Shown: piece by piece, positions 49,230 to 56,758 of the stretch
Layout of the letters: every line of letters begins with the position of its first letter
Position numbering within the stretch: the first letter of the stretch is position 1
NCBI RefSeq assembly: GCF_001552635.1
Contig: NZ_BCRO01000060.1
Location: 24,979-88,978 of the forward strand
DNA from: Actinomadura hibisca NBRC 15177
GTDB lineage: Bacteria > Actinomycetota > Actinomycetes > Streptosporangiales > Streptosporangiaceae
Direction: 5' to 3'
DNA length: 64,000 nucleotides
Translations under genes and position numbers: made by a program
Notes under the pieces: generated by a model
Seen by the model: the letters and a program-made list of their open reading frames with translations, nothing else
Database searches by the model: none
What the model was told of the DNA's origin: nothing

Positions 49230-50561
49230 ATGGCCTCGCCGCCGACCCGCTGGTACAACATCGTCCCGGACCTGCCGGAACCACCCCCGCCGCCGCTGCA
49301 CCCGGGCACCCACCGCCCCGTGGGCCCGGAGGACCTGGCCCCGCTCTTCCCGGAAGAGCTGATCGCGCAAGAGGTCAGCACGGCCCCCTTCCTGGAGATT
49401 CCAGAAGAGGTCAGAGAGGTCTACCGCCTCTGGCGCCCAACCCCCCTGATCCGAGCCAGCCGCCTGGAAAAGGCCCTGCGCACACCCGCCCGCATCTACC
49501 TGAAATACGAGGGAGTCTCCCCAGCAGGCTCACACAAGCCGAACACCGCCGTCCCCCAGGCGTACTACAACGCCCGCCAGGGAATCCGACGCCTGGTGAC
49601 GGAAACGGGCGCGGGCCAATGGGGAAGCGCCCTGGCGTTCGCCTGTGCGCAGTTCGACCTGTCCTGCGAGATCTGGATGGTGCGAACGTCGTACGACCAG
49701 AAGCCCTACCGCCGCTCGATGATGTCCCTGTACGGCGCGACGGTGCATGCGAGCCCGTCCCCACTCACCACGTCAGGCGCAAAGATCCTGGCAGAGAATC
49801 CAACGTCCCCAGGTTCCCTGGGCATCGCCATCAGCGAAGCAGTCGAATCAGCAACCCCAGAAGACACCCGCTACGCCCTGGGCAGCGTCCTCAACCACGT
49901 CCTGATGCACCAAACGGTCATCGGTGAAGAAGCCCTAGAACAACTCACCGAACTCGACGAAACCCCAGACCTGATAGTGGGCTGCACAGGCGGAGGCTCA
50001 AACTTCGCAGGCCTGGCGTTCCCGTTCCTCCGCGAGAAACTGAAAGGCCGCATCAACCCCCGAATCCTGGCCGTAGAGCCCGCCTCCTGTCCGTCCTTCA
50101 CCAGAGGCCGTTACGCCTACGACTATGGCGACACGGCAGGCTTCACACCCCTGCTGAAGATGCACACCCTGGGGCACGACTTCGTCCCCGACCCGATCCA
50201 CGCGGGCGGCCTGCGCTACCACGGGATGGCCCCCCTCCTGTCCCACATGTACGAGCTGGGCCTGTTCGAGGCAGTAGCGAAACCCCAACGCGAATGCTTC
50301 GAAGCAGGCGTCCTGTTCGCGCGCACCCAAGGCATCGTCCCGGCCCCAGAACCGACCCACGCCCTCGCGGCGGCCGTCGAGGAGGCCCGCCGCTGTGCCA
50401 CGACAGGCGAGCCCAAGGTGATCGTGACGGCCCTATGCGGCCACGGCCACCTGGACATGGCGGCCTACGACCGTTACCTGTCAGGCGAGATGGAGGACCA
50501 CGACCTGCCCCAGGAGCGCCTGGACGCGTCCCTGACCGGCCTCCCGCACCCGGTAGAGTGA
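49230..50561 (+). CDS. trpB2: TrpB2-type tryptophan synthase beta chain
   Basis: A 443-residue PLP enzyme of the TrpB2 group (longer than TrpB1). The PLP lysine lies in GSHKPNTAVPQAYY. ETGAGQWGSALAFAC, the phosphate-binding CTGGGSNFAGL, and the C-terminal ALCGHGHLDMAAYDRY fit. The N-terminal extension TRWYNIVPDLPEPPPPPLHP is typical of TrpB2, which joins indole and serine and in many organisms acts apart from TrpA. No trpA adjoins. ATG 49230 follows GAGGAGG, held in a hairpin. Codon use in the middle part is noticeably less G/C-biased (many cca, gca, aga). Confidence 0.94.
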   Translation: MASPPTRWYNIVPDLPEPPPPPLHPGTHRPVGPEDLAPLFPEELIAQEVSTAPFLEIPEEVREVYRLWRPTPLIRASRLEKALRTPARIYLKYEGVSPAGSHKPNTAVPQAYYNARQGIRRLVTETGAGQWGSALAFACAQFDLSCEIWMVRTSYDQKPYRRSMMSLYGATVHASPSPLTTSGAKILAENPTSPGSLGIAISEAVESATPEDTRYALGSVLNHVLMHQTVIGEEALEQLTELDETPDLIVGCTGGGSNFAGLAFPFLREKLKGRINPRILAVEPASCPSFTRGRYAYDYGDTAGFTPLLKMHTLGHDFVPDPIHAGGLRYHGMAPLLSHMYELGLFEAVAKPQRECFEAGVLFARTQGIVPAPEPTHALAAAVEEARRCATTGEPKVIVTALCGHGHLDMAAYDRYLSGEMEDHDLPQERLDASLTGLPHPVE

Positions 50562-50568
50562 CCAGCAC

Positions 50569-50961
50569 GGCGGACGAGCCGGCCGGACGGCCGCGTCGGG
50601 GAGCGATCCCCGCCGAGGAAAGTCCGGGCTCCACAGGGCAGGGTGGTCGGTAACGCCGACCCGGGGCGACCCGCGGGACAGTGCCACAGAAAACAGACCG
50701 CCACCGGTCCGCCGGTGGTAAGGGTGAAACGGTGAGGTAAGAGCTCACCAGCGCCCACGGTGACGTGGGCGGCTGGGTAAACCCCACCCGGAGCAAGGTC
50801 AAGAAGGGAAGCGACGCTTCCTGCGCAGGCGTTCGAGGGCGGCCCGCCCGAGCCTGCGGGTAGACCGCTGGAGACCGCCGGCAACGGCGGCCCGAGATGG
50901 ATGGCCGTCCCCGCCCGCAAGGGCGGGCACAGAACCCGGCTTACAGGCCGACTCGTCCGCC
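50569..50961 (+). ncRNA. rnpB: RNase P RNA, type A
   Basis: The M1-type catalytic RNA of RNase P. P1 pairs GGCGGACGAG (50569-50578) with CTCGTCCGCC (50952-50961). Hallmarks: GAGGAAAGTCCGGGCTCC with CAGGGCAGGGTG (P4/CR-I region), ACAGAAAACAGACCGCC, GGTAAGGGTGAAACGGTGAGG, GAGCAAGGTCAAGAAGGG, and the 3' ACAGAACCCGGCTTACAGG. Length (~393 nt) is normal for actinobacteria. It lies 7 bp after trpB2 and on the same strand, so its own promoter may be inside trpB2. The ends are taken from the P1 helix. Confidence 0.97.
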
Positions 50962-51004
50962 CCACCTCACACGGCCCGACCAGGCAACAATTCCTACTTG
51001 TGGG

Positions 51005-51580
51005 TTAGGTCAGGAAGTCTGTGGCGGCTCTCGTTAGTTCTGCTTCGTTCAGGGTGTAGCCGTCTTTGGTTCGGGTTGATACGTCGCGGCCTATCCATGT
51101 CTCGTTTGCGAAGCTTGCTTCTAGGGCTATGCGGGTCGGGTGTGGCTCGCGTAGTGGCTTTGTCAGGCGCGTCAGGGTGGGGCGGCGTTCGCCCGCTTTC
51201 CAGATTACGGCGGGGGAGTTGTTCTGCCAGGCGTCCACTACGCCTACCTCCAGCGCCCTGGGCGGGTCTGGTGACAGCAGTGGGGTGCCGTTTGGGAGGC
51301 GCCAGAAGGCTCTTGCGAAGGCCAGGGTTTGGTTTTTCAGGGATGCCAGCAGGGCGCGCACGAAGTCGGGGCGGGTGGGTGGTGGCAGCTTGGTCAGGTG
51401 GACGCCTAGGAAGATGCTTTCGGTGAAGAACACTTCCAAGGACACCTTGCCCTGGTGCTCTGCCAGCCACTCGTCTGCGCCTGACGGTGGTACCTCGTAG
51501 GCGTTCTCCCAGTCACTGTTCGCTGCCAGCTGGACGCGCGTCGGTGGTAGCGCCGACCAGGGGCGCCGGTCGATCAGCAT
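51005..51580 (-). CDS. Hypothetical soluble protein
   Basis: A 191-residue protein with no signal peptide or membrane helix. MLIDRRPWSALPPTRVQLAA, VSLEVFFTESIFLGVHLTKLP and FARAFWRLPNGTPLLSPDPP suggest a mixed alpha/beta single domain. I do not recognise a family or a catalytic motif. ATG 51580. It ends 43 bp from the end of rnpB, convergent to it. Codon use is a little AT-richer than the PKS genes, like its MerR neighbour's surroundings. Confidence 0.65.
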   Translation of the reverse strand: MLIDRRPWSALPPTRVQLAANSDWENAYEVPPSGADEWLAEHQGKVSLEVFFTESIFLGVHLTKLPPPTRPDFVRALLASLKNQTLAFARAFWRLPNGTPLLSPDPPRALEVGVVDAWQNNSPAVIWKAGERRPTLTRLTKPLREPHPTRIALEASFANETWIGRDVSTRTKDGYTLNEAELTRAATDFLT

Positions 51581-51672
51581 GGTGTGGCCTCCTGTCCCCC
51601 CGGGCTCCTACCTGGTGGGCAGGGGCCATGATCGAACGTATCCGGTAGCCCTCTTCTGCCTGGTCAGCGGGG

Positions 51673-52065
51673 TCAGGCGGCCGTGGTCGTGTCGCAGGCG
51701 TATTGCGGTGACATGCCCTGTTCGGCCGTCTCGATGTAGGTGCGCAGGGCGTCTCGGGAGCGGGTCAAGGTGTCGATGTGCTCCTCCAGGCCGCCCAGGC
51801 GTGCTCGCAGGACGTCCAGCAGTTCGGGGCAGGACACCAGGTCGGGCGTCGTCCCCGTCGCGCAGGGCAGCAGGTATTCGATCGTCTGCGTGGACAGGCC
51901 CGCTTCCAGCAGGTTCCTGATCTGCCGCACGGTCAGGATCGCGTCCTCGCCGTACTCGCGGTAGCCGTTGAGCCCGCGGTCGGGTTCCAGCAGGCCCTGC
52001 GACTCGTAGTACCGCAGCTGGTGGGTGTTGACGCCGGTCCTCCGGCTCAGTTCGCCGATCAGCAT
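51673..52065 (-). CDS. MerR-family regulator
   Basis: A 130-residue MerR protein. The HTH MLIGELSRRTGVNTHQLRYYESQGLLEPDRG is canonical, followed by GYREYGEDAILTVRQIRNLLEAGL and a dimerisation coiled coil (RLGGLEEHIDTLTRSRDAL). Three Cys occur in the effector half (PCATG, SCPEL, YACDT), which is suggestive of a metal or thiol/redox sensor but not the classical mercury or copper spacing. It diverges from an NAD-binding reductase over a typical MerR promoter, its likely target. Confidence 0.92.
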   Translation of the reverse strand: MLIGELSRRTGVNTHQLRYYESQGLLEPDRGLNGYREYGEDAILTVRQIRNLLEAGLSTQTIEYLLPCATGTTPDLVSCPELLDVLRARLGGLEEHIDTLTRSRDALRTYIETAEQGMSPQYACDTTTAA

Positions 52066-52077
52066 GTCCGCTCCCTC

Positions 52078-52109
52078 TTGACCTTCATACCGGTGTGAAG
52101 GTCGATGAT
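52078..52109 (+). promoter_or_regulatory. MerR-type promoter/operator with 20-bp spacer
   Basis: A near-perfect 24-bp dyad (52080-52103; arms GACCTTCA and TGAAGGTC around TACCGGTG) sits between TTGACC (52078-52083, -35) and GATGAT (52104-52109, -10). The spacer is 20 bp, the over-long spacing that MerR proteins correct by DNA distortion. The -10 ends 6 bp before the ATG at 52116, implying a leaderless transcript. Confidence 0.8.
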
Positions 52110-52115
52110 CCCGAC

Positions 52116-53006
52116 ATGATCAGTGAACCCGCCAAGCGGCACCACGATTCCTCCGCCGTCTCGGTCATCGGGCTCGGGCTCATGGGCCGGGCGCTCGCCG
52201 AGACCTTCCTGCGCGCCGGGCACGCCACGACCGTCTGGAACCGCACCGCAGTCAAGGCCGAACCCCTCGTCGCCCAGGGCGCGACGCTCGCCGGGTCGGT
52301 GGACGACGCGGTCGCGGCCTCTCCGCTCGTCGTCGTCTGCCTCACCGGCTACGACGCCGTCCATGAACTCCTTGGCTCGCTCGACCTGAACGGGCGCGTC
52401 CTGGTGAACCTCACCTCCGGCACTTCGGAGCAGGCCCGTACCGCTGCCGAGTGGGCGACGGGACAAGGCGCCGCCTACCTTGACGGCGCCATCCTCGCCG
52501 CCCCGCAGGGCATCGGCACCGCCGACGCCGTCGTCCTCTACAGCGGGCCGCGCGCCGCTTTCGACGCGCACGAGCCGGTCCTCAAGAGCCTCACCGACGC
52601 CACCCTCCACCTCGGCGACGACCACGTCCTCTCTTCTTTGCACGACGCCGCCATCCTCGGCCTCATGTGGGGCATCCTGAACGGCTTCCTCCACGGCGCC
52701 GCCCTCCTCGGCGCGGCGGGCGTCAACGCCACCGCGTTCGCCGAGCTCGCCAAGGTCAGCATCGGCACCGTCGCCGACTGGGTGCCCGGCTACGCCCAGC
52801 AGATCGACGACGGCGTCTACCCCGCCCCCGACTCCACCATCGGCACCCACCTCGCCGCCATGGAGCACCTCGTCCACGAGAGCGAGGCCCTCGGCGTCGA
52901 CGCCGGGCAGCCCCGGTTCTACAAGGCTCTCGCCGACCGCGCCGTCGCCGAGGGGCGCGAGGACGACGGCTATGCCGCGCTGATCGAGCAGTTCCGCAAG
53001 CCGTAA
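52116..53006 (+). CDS. NAD(P)-binding reductase of the 6-phosphogluconate/3-hydroxyisobutyrate dehydrogenase superfamily (imine-reductase-like)
   Basis: A 296-residue beta-hydroxyacid-dehydrogenase-like enzyme. VSVIGLGLMGRALAETFLRAG is the GxGxxG NAD(P) motif. VVVCLTGYDAVHELL and NLTSGTSEQARTAAEWA follow, then YLDGAILAAPQGIG. The C-terminal all-helical domain (AILGLMWGILNGFLHGAALLG) lacks a canonical catalytic Lys in the NHL-type motif, which makes it resemble imine reductases of actinomycetes. ATG 52116 is preferred as a leaderless start below the MerR promoter; GTG 52095 lies inside the operator. Substrate unknown; likely induced by the MerR signal. Confidence 0.88.
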   Translation: MISEPAKRHHDSSAVSVIGLGLMGRALAETFLRAGHATTVWNRTAVKAEPLVAQGATLAGSVDDAVAASPLVVVCLTGYDAVHELLGSLDLNGRVLVNLTSGTSEQARTAAEWATGQGAAYLDGAILAAPQGIGTADAVVLYSGPRAAFDAHEPVLKSLTDATLHLGDDHVLSSLHDAAILGLMWGILNGFLHGAALLGAAGVNATAFAELAKVSIGTVADWVPGYAQQIDDGVYPAPDSTIGTHLAAMEHLVHESEALGVDAGQPRFYKALADRAVAEGREDDGYAALIEQFRKP

Positions 53007-53013
53007 CGATGGT

Positions 53014-53049
53014 CTCCGGACGCCGTCCCCGCGAGGGCGGCGTCCGGAG
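53014..53049 (+). terminator. Hairpin terminator after the reductase gene
   Basis: CTCCGGACGCCG plus CCC pairs with GGG plus CGGCGTCCGGAG with one bulged T: 15 bp around CGCGA. It starts 8 bp after the stop. Confidence 0.85.
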
Positions 53050-53121
53050 CCGGTCGTGTGAGCCGGGCCCGTCCGGGGCATCAAGATCGGTGTCATGCCG
53101 CCGACCCGTTGATGAGTGATC

Positions 53122-53544
53122 ATGAGACTTCTGGCCCGTCCGCACCAGCTGCCCGCCCGCCTCGCCACCGGCGCGTTCATCCTCAACTCCGGCCTCGGCA
53201 AGGCCAAGGCCGACAAGGACACCGCCGCCGGCATCCACGGCATGGCCTCGGGCACCTACCCGTTCCTCAAGGGGCAGGACCCCGAGCGCTTCACCGCGCT
53301 GCTGTCCAAGGCCGAGATCGGCATCGGGGCCGCGCTGCTGCTCCCGTTCGTGCCCTCGGCGCTCGCCGGGGCCGCGCTCACCGGATTCGCGGGCGGGCTC
53401 CTCGGCCTCTACCTCCGCACGCCCGGGATGCGGCAGCCGGGCAGCCTGAAGCCCACCGAGCAGGGCATCGCCATCGCCAAGGACGTCTGGATGCTGGGTA
53501 TCGGCCTCTCCCTGGTCGCCGAAGAGCTGGGCCGTAAGGACTGA
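53122..53544 (+). CDS. DoxX-like membrane protein
   Basis: A 140-residue protein. LPARLATGAFILNSGLGKAKADKDTAAGIHGMASGTYPFL followed by two hydrophobic segments (AEIGIGAALLLPFVPSALAG; LTGFAGGLLGLYL) and a final amphipathic helix resembles the DoxX/DUF4267 group of small actinomycete membrane proteins. ATG 53122 or GTG 53116 (two residues longer) are the possible starts; neither has a strong Shine-Dalgarno. Function is unknown; DoxX relatives are tied to thiosulfate oxidation or redox membrane complexes in a few cases only. Confidence 0.72.
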   Translation: MRLLARPHQLPARLATGAFILNSGLGKAKADKDTAAGIHGMASGTYPFLKGQDPERFTALLSKAEIGIGAALLLPFVPSALAGAALTGFAGGLLGLYLRTPGMRQPGSLKPTEQGIAIAKDVWMLGIGLSLVAEELGRKD

Positions 53545-53620
53545 TCGGGCGGAAAGACCCACGAGGCCGCTCGCGGGGACTTACGGTGCGGATACGGGCC
53601 ACTACGCATGGAGGCGATCC

Positions 53621-54163
53621 GTGTCCTTCTCCACCGATCCCCATTCCACCCCCGTGGGCGACGTGGGTACGGCGATGTTCCTCATCGACGCCCGGCTGAA
53701 GGGGTTCCGCGACGACATCCGCCCCGACCCCGAGGAGCAGCAGGCGCTGGACGACTTCCTCGCCTCGCTCGGGCCGCAGGGCGCCGCCGACGTCCTGGAC
53801 GGCGCCTGCACGCTGATCTACCTGTTCACGCAGTGGCTCCGCCAGGCCCACGAGGCGCAGGACAAGGACGTCCTGGAGTACGTGCTGCCCTTCCTCGTCG
53901 GCACCCTCGGCGCGATGCGCCGCAGCGTCAGCCCCGAGGCCGTGCCCACGATGGCGGCGATGGTCGTGGCCTCCGCGCTCGGCCAGAGCCCCACGCTGTG
54001 GCGCAGGCGGCACGGGCCCTGGCACCCCGAGGAGATGGCGGCGCTGGAGGCCACCGCGTTCCTGCTGGCCTACCACATCAACGACCTGACGCAGGACGCC
54101 GACGCCGCCACCCGCATGATCATGGAGGCGCTGTCGGTCGCCGAGGAGAACGGGATCGCCTGA
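53621..54163 (+). CDS. Hypothetical soluble helical protein
   Basis: A 180-residue, mostly helical protein: MFLIDARLKGFRDDIRPDPEEQQALDDFLASLG, LIYLFTQWLRQAHEAQDKDVLEYVLPFL, then AMVVASALGQSPTLW and LEATAFLLAYHINDLTQDADAA. No catalytic motif, signal or TM segment. GTG 53621 follows GGAGG. It ends 4 bp from the opposing AarF stop. I recognise no family. Codon use is native. Confidence 0.65.
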   Translation: MSFSTDPHSTPVGDVGTAMFLIDARLKGFRDDIRPDPEEQQALDDFLASLGPQGAADVLDGACTLIYLFTQWLRQAHEAQDKDVLEYVLPFLVGTLGAMRRSVSPEAVPTMAAMVVASALGQSPTLWRRRHGPWHPEEMAALEATAFLLAYHINDLTQDADAATRMIMEALSVAEENGIA

Positions 54164-54167
54164 CCGC

Positions 54168-56072
54168 TCAGCCCCGGAAGATCGTGAACAGCACCCGCAA
54201 TACCAGCACCGACCCGATCCCGAACATCGTGTAGCCGAACACTTGGTACAACCCGGCCGACGGCGTCACCGCCGGTCCGCCGGTCGTGCCCAGCAGCAGC
54301 ACGCCCGCCAGCACGGCCGTCGCGCCGAGCACCGTCAGCAACGTCTGGTGCAGCAGCGCCGTCACCAGCCGCCGGTCGTCGGCGTCGGCGAACAGCCGCA
54401 CGTTGACGCCCAGGTCCCCGCGCTCCAGCGCGTGCGTGATCCGGTCGAACCGCCGGGGCAGCCGCCGCAGGACGGGCAGCGCGCCCAGCAGCTCGTCGGC
54501 CGCCGCCTCCTTCAACGTCTGCGGCCCCGGCGTTCCGGTGGCGTGCTCCCGCGCCTCGGTGACGATGTCGAACGCCGGGTCCAGCCGCGTGAGCGTGCCC
54601 TCCAGCGTCGCCAGCGCCCGGAACACCGCCGCGATCTCCGGGTGCACCGCCAGCCCGTGCTCGGCCACCAGCCCGAACAGGCCGGTGAACATCTCCACCG
54701 CCGACGCCGGTCCCGCGTTCAGGTGCCGCGCCGCGAACCGGCTGAGCCCGCGTTCCAGGCGCGGCCGGTCCACCCGCTCGGGAGACGCCACGACCTCCAG
54801 CAGCGCGTCGCCCATCGCCGCCGCGTCCCCGCGCCCCACGGCGATCAGCAGGTGCTCCAGCGCGGCGCGCGACCGGCCGTCCAGCCGCCCGACCGAGCCG
54901 AAATCCAGCAGCGCGAGGCTCCCATCGCGCAGCAGCATGATGTTGCCCGGGTGCGGGTCGGCGTGGAAGACGCCGTCCCGCATGATCTGCGTGAGCAGCG
55001 CCCCCAGCAGCTCCCGGGCAAGGTGGGCGCGGTCCAGGCCGTGCGCGGCGATGATCGGGTCGGCCTGGGCGAGCGGCACGCCGTCCAGCCACTCCTGCAC
55101 CAGGACCCGTTCGGTGCTCAGCTCCGGATGCGCGGCCGGGACGCGCAGGCCCCGCCCGGCGGCGACGGCGGCCATGTTGCGGGCTTCGACGCGGAAGTCC
55201 AGCTCCTCGCGCAGCGCCGTCGCGAAACCCTCGGCCAGCTCCACCACACCCAGCGCACGCCCCCAGCGAGTACGACGCTCCAAGGAGACCGCCAGGCGGC
55301 CCAGGATGTCCAGGTCACGTTCGACCAGCGGCCGGACGCCGGGACGCTGCACCTTCACCACCACCTCAGCGCCCGACCGCAGCCGCGCGCGGTGCACCTG
55401 CCCGACGGACGCCGCCGCCAGCGGCACCGGGTCGAACTCCGCGAACACCGCGTGCGGCGACGCGCCCAGCTCCTCGGTCAGCACCCGCTCGACGTCGGCG
55501 GCGGGCGCGGGCGCCACCTGGTCCTGGAGCCGGGCCAGCTCGGCGGCGGACTCCTCCGACAGCAGGTCCCGCCGCGTGGACAACACCTGCCCGAACTTGA
55601 CGAAGGTGACGCCGCCCTCCTGCAACGCCAGCCGCAACGACCGCGCGGGCACCCCGTCCCGGCGGCGTCCGCGCAGGTAGGGGCCCAGGCCGTGCCGGAC
55701 GGCGATGCGCACGATCTGCGAGTAGCGGCGGCTGCGCGCCGCGCGCCGCACCAGCGCGGGCACGATCTCCAGCGGGCGCGGCAACGTCCCGGTCGGCGCG
55801 AGCGCCTCGGCCACCACCACGAACGTCATCGCCACCAGCACCGCCGACGCCAGCGCCAGCCCCAGGTACAACCCCGGGCTCTCCCGCTGGAGGTCGCGGG
55901 CCAGCGCGCCGGTCAGCGAGTACCCGGCGAGCGCGCCGACCATCGCCCGTCCGGTGCCGACCGGCAGGCCGAGCAGCCGCCGGATCGCCCACGCCAGCCC
56001 GCCGACGAGCGCGAAACCGGTCAGCAGGCCCAGCAGGATCAGGGCGGGGGAGGACAGGGGGTCGCCGGACAC
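54168..56072 (-). CDS. AarF/UbiB (ABC1) atypical kinase-like membrane protein
   Basis: A 634-residue UbiB-family protein. Two or three N-terminal TM helices (ALILLGLLTGFALVGGLAWA and on to residue ~110) precede the kinase-like domain. The family signature KxGQ is TFVKFGQVLSTRRDLL, the A-rich loop AAASVGQVHRARL replaces the P-loop, and the catalytic region is VFHADPHPGNIML with LLDFGSVG. Two TM helices end the protein. UbiB proteins support quinone (here menaquinone) or membrane lipid synthesis. GTG 56072 follows GAGGAG. An additional upstream frame lacks support. The neighbouring DoxX-like and NDH-2 genes suggest respiration but are not linked. Confidence 0.92.
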   Translation of the reverse strand: MSGDPLSSPALILLGLLTGFALVGGLAWAIRRLLGLPVGTGRAMVGALAGYSLTGALARDLQRESPGLYLGLALASAVLVAMTFVVVAEALAPTGTLPRPLEIVPALVRRAARSRRYSQIVRIAVRHGLGPYLRGRRRDGVPARSLRLALQEGGVTFVKFGQVLSTRRDLLSEESAAELARLQDQVAPAPAADVERVLTEELGASPHAVFAEFDPVPLAAASVGQVHRARLRSGAEVVVKVQRPGVRPLVERDLDILGRLAVSLERRTRWGRALGVVELAEGFATALREELDFRVEARNMAAVAAGRGLRVPAAHPELSTERVLVQEWLDGVPLAQADPIIAAHGLDRAHLARELLGALLTQIMRDGVFHADPHPGNIMLLRDGSLALLDFGSVGRLDGRSRAALEHLLIAVGRGDAAAMGDALLEVVASPERVDRPRLERGLSRFAARHLNAGPASAVEMFTGLFGLVAEHGLAVHPEIAAVFRALATLEGTLTRLDPAFDIVTEAREHATGTPGPQTLKEAAADELLGALPVLRRLPRRFDRITHALERGDLGVNVRLFADADDRRLVTALLHQTLLTVLGATAVLAGVLLLGTTGGPAVTPSAGLYQVFGYTMFGIGSVLVLRVLFTIFRG

Positions 56073-56412
56073 GGGATCTCCTCGCCTGGGGGACGGCGGA
56101 ACGGAGACCATGGTGGCGCGGCCGGTCACGGGGCCGGATCACCCGCGCGGGGGAGCGGACGGCACCGGCCTGGCCCGCCGGAGGGAGCCCCGGTTCCCGG
56201 CTGGCCGGACCCTGCCAAGAGCGTGCGATCTTCACCCGGGGGGTGGCCGGGGCGCGTCCAAGGCGAAAATTGCACCGTATCTCTCTGAATTCGGGTCACA
56301 CGACACAAACGATCGCCGCCGCCGCGCCTACCGTCGAGGTACGGCCGGTCCGCTCGATGGACCGGCGGTGGAGCGGGGCGCTCGGTGCTGGGCCCCGCGG
56401 AGAGGAGAGCCG
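56073..56412. promoter_or_regulatory. Divergent region, AarF gene / small TM protein
   Basis: 340 bp with no gene visible. The stretch 56260-56330 is AT-richer (CGAAAATTGCACCGTATC and GAATTCGGG) and probably carries the promoters. No clear dyad. Confidence 0.4.
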
Positions 56413-56610
56413 ATGGCCGTCCTGGTTTCGGTGATCTTGGTTGTGGTGCTGGCCTCCCTACTGGTGACCCTGGTCCTGCTCACGGCGTTCGCGTCCGCCA
56501 GCCGCCGCGACGCGCTGTTCCTCCAGCCGAGCTCGACGCAGACGCGCTGGGCGCGTCGGGTCACCGGCATGTACACCCGGGGCAACGACGACGAGCTGAT
56601 CGGCCGGTGA
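56413..56610 (+). CDS. Small single-pass membrane protein
   Basis: A 65-residue protein. MAVLVSVILVVVLASLLVTLVLLTAFASA is a single N-terminal TM helix, followed by a basic tail (SRRDALFLQPSSTQTRWARRVTGMYTRGNDDELIGR). ATG 56413 follows GAGGAGAG. It resembles small actinomycete membrane peptides of unknown role. A strong hairpin terminator follows at once, so it is its own transcription unit. Confidence 0.7.
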   Translation: MAVLVSVILVVVLASLLVTLVLLTAFASASRRDALFLQPSSTQTRWARRVTGMYTRGNDDELIGR

Positions 56611-56617
56611 ACGCGAC

Positions 56618-56646
56618 GCGGGGCCTCCCTCGGGGGGAGGCCCCGC
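56618..56646 (+). terminator. Hairpin terminator after small TM protein
   Basis: GCGGGGCCTCCC (56618-56629) pairs with GGGAGGCCCCGC (56635-56646): 12 bp, short loop, 7 bp after the stop. Confidence 0.85.
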
Positions 56647-56758
56647 ATCCGACCAGGCCGTTGACGTCGCGGGGACGGACGATGCCCGTTCCCGCGACGT
56701 CCCACTGGCGCGGCGGGGGCGGACGACGCCCGTCCCCGCCGCACCGGCCCGCGTCACC

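Noticed and set aside
52095..52115. GTG 52095 as the start of the reductase
   Set aside because: It lies inside the MerR dyad, upstream of the predicted transcription start; the ATG at 52116 fits the promoter and the family N-terminus.
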